Shown here piece by piece: positions 56,951 to 64,000 of a stretch of DNA of 64,000 nt (position 1 is its first letter; every line of letters starts with the position of its first letter). A program made the translations under genes and the position numbers. The DNA lies in contig WPIO01000052.1 in the NCBI GenBank assembly GCA_009760855.2, positions 308,001 through 372,000 of the forward strand, read 5' to 3'. Origin of the DNA: Cristatella mucedo. Its lineage: Eukaryota; Bryozoa; Phylactolaemata; Cristatellidae. The notes beneath the pieces were generated by a model that was not told the origin of the DNA, did no database searches, and was given only the letters and a program-made list of their open reading frames with translations.

Positions 56951-57031
56951 TCTATGCCCGACCATGGTGTGGCTGAGGTCGTGGGCTCGAACCCCGAGGC
57001 ATAATTAAAGCGCCTGAATAGAGATTAAGTT
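56951..57031 (+). repeat. SINE2, left part (split by LINE-B)
   Basis: The head has GCCCGACCATGG, B-box-like GGGCTCGAACCCC and the start of the LINE-like tail (GCGCCTGAATAGAGATTAAG). The right part resumes at 60399. Confidence 0.8.
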
Positions 57032-60000
57032 TATGAGCTGTCCTCGGATATACTACACAAAACAGGACCTGCTTAGCATAAGATGCGATGTCGCCATTAG
57101 TCGATACCTACCGGCGGGCCTTCTCCGGCGGGTCAGTGAGAACCTTCCTGCATCCTGCGTTCGCCCTATCAACGGCTCGGCTATCAAACCTGCGACTCGT
57201 AAGTTCAAAGCGCTGAATAGTACTTGTTGCGGTAGTAGCCCACCCGCCGTAGCCCACCGCATTGTGAAACGTCGTCCGACGGCCGTTACCAATGTCCAAT
57301 TCAAATTCGAAGAGCCAGCGTCCGCCGGGCCGGACGCAAACGGTAGAGAATAAGAGCCACTTCATCGCCGTCGCCCAGTTGTTGGACAGCCTCTTAAATT
57401 CCGCCTACTAAATGTCCGCTCGCTAAATACCAAGGGGTTACTTATCCGCGATCAGGTGGTCCAGGAGAAGCTAGATGCATTTCTGCTTACCGAAACCTGG
57501 ATGACGCCTTGTTCCAGTAGCTGTATTTCCGAGACCACCCCACCCGGGTTCTCATTCTATCAGTCCATGCGTTCTGACAAGGTTGGTGGCGGGGTTGCAA
57601 TTGTTGTTCGCGAATCGTTTGGCTATAGAATGTGCAGTTTCTCGTATGGGTTATCGTTTGAATCGGTTGCTATCAAGTCTTCATCAAAGACAATGCCTCT
57701 CACCGTTGCGATATGCCGGCCTCCTTCTGGCAGTCTAAGCTTGTTTATAGAGGAGTTTTCAGAGATCCTCGCTAAAATATCTGTGTGTGACAGGCCGTTA
57801 CTGATTGCAGGAGACTTCAATATTCACGTTGACAACCCTAGCAACGGCCAGGTCCACTCATTTCTTCACTGTCTGGAGAATTTTGGTTTGGCCCAACACG
57901 TTAATCATAGCACCCACGTCGGTGGCCACATTTTAGATTTCGTGATCACTAAGGATGTCCTCCCCACTAACTTTGTGGTGTGCCCACTGACCCTCTCAGA
58001 TCATTGTTTGGTCTCGTTTACTGTTCCTGCTTCCTCGTACGTACAGGGCAATGTCGAATTTGCCAAACGACGTAACTTACAAAGCATTGACATGGACAAG
58101 TTTTTGAAATCTGTTTGTGATGCAGGCCTTCTTGATCTGCATTCAGACTCGACCGGCAGCCTCGATGCCCTCACTGATGCGATGAACGTGACACTCAGGA
58201 TTGCTCTTGACAAGCATGCTCCCGTTCGCTCTATCCGTGTTCAAAGTCGTCGAGATTCCTTTCAATTTACAAAAAACTCCTTAAGATGCGCCGTGTTAAG
58301 CGCAGGCTGGAACGTCGTTTCAAGAAGCCGGGGTCTGAGGCAGACCTAGTCAATTTTAAAGACTTCCATAGAGTTTACACCCGAAAGCTTAAAAAACCAG
58401 GGCTTCTTTTTTCATTAGAAAGCTAAATTCCTGCCAGTCGGACACTAAACAGATTTATAAGACAGTAAACCATTTACTCGCCAATGCTGTGAGGTCTGAC
58501 TCCCCAGATATTAAGGGCTCAGCCAAAAATTGTTTAGCCTTCTTTACTGATAAAATTGTGCACATTCGTGCCTCCATTAAGCCCTCTCCGACCAAAGCAA
58601 TCGCTGTTCCTCAACCTGTGACCTTTCTTAAAAGGTTCTCCGATGTTTCTGCCTGTGATGTGGCTGCCTTAATAAGGTCTAGCAAAAAGAGCTCGTCTCC
58701 TGAAGACCCTATACCTTCATCTCTGTGGTCTTCACTTGCAGACCCACTTAGCCCTGCCATAACCAAGATTGTTAATTCTTCTTTGGGAAAATGGGTCGTC
58801 CCCAAGTTCTTCAAATCGGCAATCGTTAGACCTATTCTTAAAAAGCCTGGATTAGACACAGAAGTCCTAGCAAACTATCGTCCAGTTTCCCTTCTTCCGT
58901 TCTTATCAAAGATTCTTGGAAAAATTGTTGCTAAGCAGCTAGTTGAACATATTGAAAATAATGGAATGTCAGAAGCATTTCAATCAGGGTTCAAGAGGCA
59001 GCACACTACTGAAACTGCTCTCCTCCATATTAACAATGACATTCTACGTGGCAACGACGACGGGAATGTCACTGCCCTAGCTCTGCTAGATCTGTTTGCT
59101 GCCTTCGACACCATTGATCACGAAGTTCTGCTTGAACGATTGAGAACAACGATCGGTCTGGCAGACTAAGCACTGGCGTCGTTTAAATCATACTTGTCTG
59201 ATCGTGTTCAATCCGTGTCGTGTGGGGGTCAGGTCTCAGACATGAGAAGGGTCACCTGTGGAGTCCCTCAAGGGTCTGTACTCGGTCCCTTGCTGTTCTC
59301 CATTTATACACAACCTCTGGGAAAAGTGATTAAGGCCCATGGAATAGGATATCACTTCTATGCTGACGATACTCAGTTGTATTTGTCATTTAAACCGTCG
59401 GAATCTGCTGCAGCAACTGAGAAACTGAATGCTTGCCTTGCCGATATTCGATCCGGGATGTCGGAAAACTTCCTGAAATTAAATGACGATAAAACCGAAC
59501 TGCTGCTCATAGGACACCCCAAGTGTGTAGCTGGATTAAAAGGCTTTGCTGTTCTAATAGGTGATGCTATTGTGTGACCTTCACCACGTGCTCGTAATCT
59601 AGGTGTCGTGTTCGACAGCTGCCTCAATTTCAAAAGCTTCATTCAGAAGACTGCCTCCACAGCTAGCCATCACATCCGATCCCTATCCAAGATTGGAAGC
59701 TGTCTCCCACAGTGGCTTGTAAAAAATTTAACTAGCTCTTTAGTTCTGTCTCGGCTTGATTATTGTAATTCCCTCTTGGCTGGGCTGCCAAAGAAAGCTA
59801 TTATGCCACTACAGCTGACTATGAATATGGCTGCAAGGCTGGTCTTCAAGTCCCAGCGGTTTGAGCACGTGTCACCTCTGCTGAAAGAGCTAGGATGGTT
59901 GCCGGTTGAGCAAAGGATACAGAGCAAAGTTCTTACGCTGACCCACAAGGCACGCCACGGCTTGGCTCCTTCGTACCTAGCTGAACTGCTGCATCAGTTT

Positions 60001-60398
60001 CAGCCTGTTCGCGCCCTCAGGTCCTGTGTGGACAATAAATTAGCTGTCCCATTACTCCGCTTAAAGACAGTTGGCGACAGAAGCTTTAGCTCTGCAGGTC
60101 CTAGACTGTGGAACTCGCTTCCACAATTCTTACGCAACGACAACTACTCTCCAACTGCCGACTATGGCACATGTTTTTCAGCGGTCCTGAACTGCTACTT
60201 CTATGCTACTCACTACCTCGACTGCTCTCCTGACTCTGCTATGCTTCCCACTTTCTCTTTGTTTCGTGAGACGAAGTTTGTTGGCTACCGAATGCGTACC
60301 AAAAGCCGCTTAGGCTGTGAGAGCGCTATACAAAACTGTCCTGTGTAACACCCACATGGTCTTTATGACTTTGTGGAGTTACTGACGGAGATACAACA
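57032..60398 (+). mobile_element. LINE-B, young copy, endonuclease plus reverse transcriptase
   Basis: The insertion is flanked by the 8-bp duplication ATTAAGTT (57024-57031 and 60399-60406). One frame from 57033 to 58349 carries an APE-type endonuclease: NVRSLNTKG, LLTETW, GGGVAIVV, AGDFNIHVDNP and the terminal SDH. The RT follows in a second frame (58489-60348): [61 protein letters not shown] and DYCNSLLAGLPKK. The defects are a TAA at 57351, a frameshift near 58280, a TAA at about 59167 and a TGA at about 59575. No ORF1 is seen, so it is probably 5'-truncated. It is a CR1/L2-like non-LTR retrotransposon by motif style. Confidence 0.9.
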
Positions 60399-60432
60399 AT
60401 TAAGTTCTCTTGGGGCGCTATACGAATGAATG
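60399..60432 (+). repeat. SINE2, right part
   Basis: The tail continues as ATTAAGTTCTCTTGGGGCGC and TATACGAATGAATGAG, completing the SINE2 that LINE-B split. Confidence 0.85.
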
Positions 60433-60940
60433 AGATTTATATATATTTTGAGAAGACTAAGTTGCTTACGCACCTGTCAACGAAAAATGCACAATATGCT
60501 TTCTAGACTATAAGGAATATTTACAACACCGTCTAATACCATTTTTTATATATAACATGCATCGGCAAGCTGGTTAAACCGTGTCCATGGACGACTGGGT
60601 TGATTTTATTCAATGGTGGCCAACATTCACGTCATCGAAAAGGAGAGTGAGCCGAGCCATAGCTGCCTCTCCACAGCTCCGGAAAATAAACAAAATGGCG
60701 ATAGTTAGGAGTCGGATCCACGGAGATGACCCGTTCGACTTCGTCGCTCCGCATGCTTTAGCTATTCCCTCGCCAGAACTCGCGTGTGCAACTGATTTGA
60801 GTCTGCGCCGGAACGCACACCGCGCCATTTCAACCCACGACCAGCATACGAAATGCCAAAGGAGGATATATAATTCTTGGCTAAGCACTAAGTAAGCTGA
60901 GCTACTTGTAGGTCGGAGAACATAAGAATTCCAATTTTTC
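60433..60940. other. GC-richer insert in the viral block, origin unknown
   Basis: At about 60560-60900 the composition rises and a 104-codon + frame (60581-60895) and a 92-codon - frame (60610-60888) are open, without a recognisable domain. AT-rich viral sequence resumes at about 60930. It may be a fragment of another host repeat or promoter-like DNA. Confidence 0.35.
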
Positions 60941-61845
60941 TAGCTGTGTTTCTAATTAGAGTTAGCGGAAAAACTGATACTGACACTCCTATACCTATCA
61001 CTATTTATATTAGTCGAAGTATAAATGGCATTAAAAAGATCCAATTCAGTAATTTGTGGGCACGTTAGATTTAGGCGACAACAGATTACTCGATATAGAT
61101 AGGGCTATTGAGTCCGGTGATGTGTTAAGTAAAGGTACTGTGGAATCCAATTTCATCATAGTAAAATTCCTATGACATAGTAAGGAGCGATCTATTGGTT
61201 TTGAAATAAAGATATGTAAAAATGTCCGAACCGTAAATTGATATTATGGAGCTACTAAATTGCATACAGATATGGAATTGACAATTAGAGGGAAATATAT
61301 TTAATTAAGAAATCTAATCTACTTATGAGTAGGAATCTTACTTTTATGAGAATTATACTTACAATCTCTAATATATAGGATATCGATGAATATGTAGCAG
61401 ATATATAATACCTGCATCAATATTTGTTGATTAAAGGAGCTTTAACATTACAACCTAGTTATGCTATTCAAGAATTAGTAGTACCTCGTATTAGAGGCAT
61501 GAATGCCTGAAGAAATACTGGAGACCTTACAGTTCTAGACGTAACTAATGTACACATCGGAGATGCAAATACTCTATCAAGGTTGTCGTTGGTTATAGGA
61601 CCTCCATTTTAAGGTTTTGACATCATCAAGATTATTATTAGAGACCTACGATTGCTTCAACTTACTTGCTATGAGTTTTCCATGAATATTGGTCTTTGTA
61701 TAAAAGTAACTCAAAGAGTTTGCACTTCAGATGATAATTACGATGAGTATATTTAAGGTACTCCAGGTACATTTACTAAGATAGGATATTCACTCAAAGT
61801 ATGTTATTTACATTACATTTTTCATTTTACTGAATGATTGTAGAC
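60941..61845 (+). pseudogene. Viral fibre-like protein 2
   Basis: At about 61055-61150 it reads GTLDLGDNRLLDIDRAIESG then DVLSKGTVESN. This follows the same repeat plan as fibre 1 (GDL...N.V.NL..PV...DAVTK.Y). After a frameshift near 61310 it continues as a long beta-rich region with QPSYAIQELVVPRIRGMN, GDLTVLDVTNVHIGDANTLS, LSLVIGPPF and LQLTCYEFSMNIGLCIKVTQ. In-frame TGA, TAG and TAA codons are scattered along it. I infer a paralogous or second fibre/spike with a different head domain. Confidence 0.5.
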
Positions 61846-62397
61846 TTTAATCATTATGACGCACTAAAAAGGTTAGAGATAGCTATCATAATCCTGATCC
61901 AGATTATCCAATCGCATCCATATTTAGCAGATCTGTAAGATGGTATGCTATACCAGCAGTTTTATGCAATGATAGATCTTCCATTTCAGATATAGTTAGT
62001 GGATACTTTATCGGCATAAAACAAATAAGACTTTTCTTTTCTTGGTGGACACTTTATTGGCCTAAAAAATAAGACATTTCATTTTCAGTAATAGGACAAA
62101 GCATAGATGTAGAACTAATGTTTCCAAAGTACGTAAGAAACCCAAATCAAGATTCAGAGATTCAGAGAGGAGTATCACACAATCAATAAACGATTACATA
62201 GAATTAAAAGCTGTCAAAAATTTTTCGCTATCACTAAATTGAATTTAAATTGCATATTCTTATACGACGATGTTAGCGATCTATCGGTGAAGAAAACGAT
62301 TACAAACGAAATATTCGTGAAAATTAAGATTGGATCTAACGTTATCGCCGTGAAAGAGAATGCTTTAACTGAAAAGAAGCGACCGAATAAGCTATAA
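61834..62397 (+). pseudogene. Viral gene, unrecognised (beta-rich)
   Basis: It opens at ATG 61834 (MIVDFNHYDALKRLEI), shifts frame near 61885 to DPDYPIASIFSRSVRWYAIP, and continues through a 44-bp tandem duplication (61998-62087). It then runs as IGQSIDVELMFPKYVRNPNQ and, after another shift, IFVKIKIGSNVIAVKENALT to a TAA at 62395. About 170 codons remain once the duplication is discounted. No family is recognised. It ends almost exactly where the convergent - strand gene ends. Confidence 0.45.
61998..62087. repeat. 44-bp tandem duplication in a viral gene
   Basis: Two imperfect copies, 61998-62040 and 62044-62087, share GTGGA(T/C)ACTTTAT(C/T)GGC and TAAGAC. It disrupts the reading frame, so it arose after function was lost. 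Confidence 0.8.
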
Positions 62398-62399
62398 AG

Positions 62400-62837
62400 C
62401 TATTGAGCATTAACTCTAAATCCTCCAGGTTTGGTCTTCGGTAATCAGTTTCCAAGGAGTAATCAGAGTCAGTGAATGAATGCCATCGTGTATCGTAGTG
62501 GCGAGCATTATCAGCCAATCTGTTTTTGAGCGTAAGCCGAACTTCGCATCTCGTTAACTTTTTGTACCTTTAGATTGTTAAGTATCTCCGCAAAGATGCT
62601 GCCGTCTCTAATCTTTGAGTACATGTTCATGTTTGCCATGTAAGAATCCGATGGAGCTTTTTGCAAAGCGTAATATTTCAACACGAGTCTTAGCGATTCC
62701 AGCAACGAATACCGATGTTCATCAGTCACACCCACCCCGATCGCATAGATAGGAACGTTGGGTGGTTGCAACATGACAGCCTTCGAGTTGGCATCTACGG
62801 GTCGCATGAGAACTGAAAGAGGAGGAAATTTACTCAT
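62400..62837 (-). pseudogene. Viral gene, unrecognised, - strand
   Basis: A 108-codon frame opens at ATG 62837 (MSKFPPLSVLMRPVDANSKA) and includes YSLLESLRLVLKYYALQKAP and MNMYSKIRDGSIFAEILNNL. A frameshift at about 62515 leads into RLADNARHYDTRWHSFTDSD and a charged end near 62400. It is mainly helical and soluble in appearance; no family is recognised. It is convergent with the + strand gene ending at 62397. Confidence 0.5.
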
Positions 62838-62861
62838 TCTCTATATTTTTGTAAAAGAATT

Positions 62862-63005
62862 TCAAATCGGACGAGTTTCACCAGGCGCAGATACGGAAAC
62901 CGCTGCCATTAGAAGTGACTCAGTTTACACAGGAGCAGGTGCTGCTGGAGTCGTCTCTATTGGAACGACTGGTACGTTGCTAGCTGACATTTTGAAGTCT
63001 GACAT
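62862..63005 (-). pseudogene. Viral short Ala/Pro-rich gene, - strand
   Basis: A 48-codon frame from ATG 63005 reads MSDFKMSASNVPVVPIETTP then an Ala/Pro run. It has an in-frame TAA at 62935 and ends at a TGA at 62862. The next gene's ATG (62837) follows after 24 bp. Function unknown. Confidence 0.35.
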
Positions 63006-63440
63006 GGTGAGATCTAGCTGACATCTGCTGCGAGCTTATGCACGTAAATATGCTCGGCTCAACTGCGTAAACCTCATCCTTAACGATGGGTTCGAGATCA
63101 GGTTTGACACTGGTAACACTGCTAATTAGATGAGTCACTGAAAGAATGAGATCTGCAACCCAAGTGTTGTAACCGCTAATCTCACTAACCTGATCAAACC
63201 TATTGTCAATCTAACTCCTAACATTAGTCTTCAAATCAGCAATAACTTTAGAGTTGCCAGGACTCATGAGATTCTGAGCTTCGGTCTCGTGCTGCGAGAT
63301 ACAAAACTTTGTATCGTACGTATCGGCAAACACGGAAATTTCTGAAGCGAGCGTTTGAGCACCGTAAGGAAAGAGTTTATATTTACCCGAGTAATCGAAG
63401 TATAGCTTCAGTTTCTGAGATGTCGTAGCAGCCAGCAAAA
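62980..63440 (-). pseudogene. Viral gene, unrecognised, N-terminus lost at SINE1
   Basis: The frame emerges from the SINE1 boundary and carries QKLKLYFDYSGKYKLFPYGA and ASEISVFADTYDTKF. A TAG at 63211 interrupts it. The same frame continues with FDQVSEISGYNTWVADLILS and VKPDLEPIVKDEVYAVEPS to a TAG at 62980, overlapping the start of the short gene at 63005. No family is recognised. Confidence 0.45.
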
Positions 63441-63612
63441 ATTGTGATCGCACACTAGGTAAGGCGGTTGCTTTCAAGACCGAGGTCCCGATGTCGTGGG
63501 TTCGAATCCTACGTTAGGCAATCCTTTGTTGCCAACGCAAGCAAGCGGTGGGGATAGCCGTACAGGCTTTTCTGTCGCTATACAAAAGAGGCTGCTAAAT
63601 CCTCGAGTATTT
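63441..63612 (+). repeat. SINE1 inserted in a viral gene
   Basis: The head CACACTAGGTAAGGCGGTTG, B-box-like GGGTTCGAATCC and the GATAGCCGTACAGGCTTTTC body are well kept. Confidence 0.9.
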
Positions 63613-63745
63613 ATTTATCGTTAGCAGTTGTGACATCCATTGTGGTGACTGTAGCAGTAGTGCTAGTACCAGTGCTAGTGCCAGTGATAGTGCCAGTGCT
63701 AGTACCAGTTGGAATAGATATTTTCCTTCCTATATTAATTTAGAA
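63613..63745 (-). pseudogene. Thr/Gly-rich repeat tract, possible linker
   Basis: A 12-bp unit (CACTGGCACTAG-like on the - strand) repeats about four times at 63658-63710. On the - strand it would encode TGTSTGTITGTSTGTSTT. It lies just past the lectin-like frame but in a different frame, so either a frameshift separates them or the tract belongs to another protein. Confidence 0.4.
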
Positions 63746-63747
63746 AA

Positions 63748-64000
63748 TTAAGGAGCTAAACTTGACCATATCTGATTAAGAAAGCTCGGATCTACAGGTA
63801 TTACTGAAACAATAGTAGAATCGACCAGAGTTGAAGCTTTGCCGGTTTGCACTCCCACGATAGTAAAACCGCTACTATTTGGAGTTGTATTCCATTGTTG
63901 ATCAGGGTTAGCATCACTAATGCTTTCCACAAAACCAATTCTACCGTTAGTTGCTGCATATAAAGTAAAATCAGGATCTCCAGCATAAATATCATATTTA
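63748..64000 (-). CDS. QxW beta-trefoil (ricin-B-type) lectin-like protein, partial
   Basis: The frame enters from the right edge and ends with TAA at 63748. It reads YAGDPDFTLYAATNGRIGF, then DQQWNTTPNSSGFTIVGVQT and, about 45 residues later, LNQIW. Two Q-x-W motifs at that spacing, each after a hydrophobic strand, are the mark of beta-trefoil carbohydrate-binding repeats. The domain family binds glycans; a role in attachment is inferred. This is the only viral-region frame without an internal stop, but only about 83 codons are visible. Confidence 0.5.
   Translation of the reverse strand, partial: KYDIYAGDPDFTLYAATNGRIGFVESISDANPDQQWNTTPNSSGFTIVGVQTGKASTLVDSTIVSVIPVDPSFLNQIWSSLAP

Larger units (their letters stand above)
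50049..64000. mobile_element. Endogenous DNA virus/virus-like element, decayed, right end beyond window
   Basis: At least twelve virus-style genes lie tightly packed on both strands: a double-jelly-roll capsid protein, a YqaJ-type exonuclease, two fibre-like proteins, a coiled-coil protein, a membrane protein, a possible cysteine-enzyme fold, a QxW lectin-like protein and several unknowns. The architecture suggests a Polinton-like or adintovirus-like linear dsDNA virus, but DNA polymerase B, integrase and packaging ATPase are not in the window. Nearly every gene has in-frame stops and/or frameshifts, so the copy is dead. Later insertions (solo LTR, SINE2, LINE-B, SINE1) divide it. I infer chromosomal integration from these nested host repeats. 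Confidence 0.75.

Noticed and set aside
63655-63712. Short regular repeats that might be a CRISPR-like array.
   Set aside because: The unit is about 12 bp without unique spacers. It is a simple repeat that would encode Thr/Gly on the - strand.
50049-64000. Bacteriophage contamination or assembly chimera, because of fibre repeats and exonuclease.
   Set aside because: Host-type LINE-B, SINE2, SINE1 and a solo LTR are inserted within the block, two of them with target duplications. The same SINE and LINE families occur in the WD40 gene introns.
50049-64000. A full Polinton/Maverick.
   Set aside because: No protein-primed DNA polymerase, retroviral-like integrase, packaging ATPase or terminal inverted repeat could be found in the window. 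I therefore keep the wider label of virus-like element.

Overview
This window is nuclear DNA from an invertebrate-like animal; I cannot name the species. Evidence: GT-AG introns up to about 9 kb, many decayed CR1/L2-like LINE copies, tRNA-derived SINEs, solo LTRs, a Ty3/gypsy remnant and CT, GT and TA microsatellites. I see no bacterial-style operon, rRNA, functional tRNA or CRISPR array.

Region 1 (0.3-39.1 kb, + strand) holds one split host gene. Fourteen exons can be chained with matching splice phases into about 925 stop-free codons. The product looks like the middle and C-terminal part of a NACHT-WD40 protein (NWD1/NWD2/TEP1-like): a helical linker, then WD40 blades. The NACHT end lies left of the window and the last exon is unresolved. 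The larger introns are filled with repeats: LINE-A (tail ending in a GCGC...GCGC stem and ATT repeats), LINE-B (tail ending in GAGATACA), SINE1 and SINE2.

Region 2 (39-50 kb) is repeat-rich intergenic DNA: LINE-A pieces, two LTR-like blocks, SINEs, a CT microsatellite that grew inside a LINE-A tail, and a possible hAT-like MITE.

Region 3 (50.05 kb to the right edge) is the most interesting part: a decayed endogenous DNA virus or virus-like element. On the + strand, in compact order, are an unrecognised gene, a coiled-coil gene whose stop overlaps the next start (ATGA), a double-jelly-roll major capsid protein, a YqaJ/lambda-exonuclease-type recombinase and a fibre-like protein with a repeat best known from phage tail fibres. 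On the - strand follow small membrane and unrecognised genes and a possible papain/transglutaminase-fold protein. At 61-62.4 kb (+) are a second fibre-like gene and another unknown. At 62.4-64.0 kb (-) are several short genes and a QxW beta-trefoil (ricin-B-type) lectin-like protein running off the edge. All carry stops and/or frameshifts. No DNA polymerase, integrase or packaging ATPase is visible; they may lie outside the window or be lost.

The viral block was later hit by a solo LTR (55655-56567, 4-bp duplication), a SINE2, and a young LINE-B (57032-60398) that landed inside that SINE2 with an 8-bp target duplication. This nesting shows the viral DNA is an old chromosomal resident and not assembly contamination.
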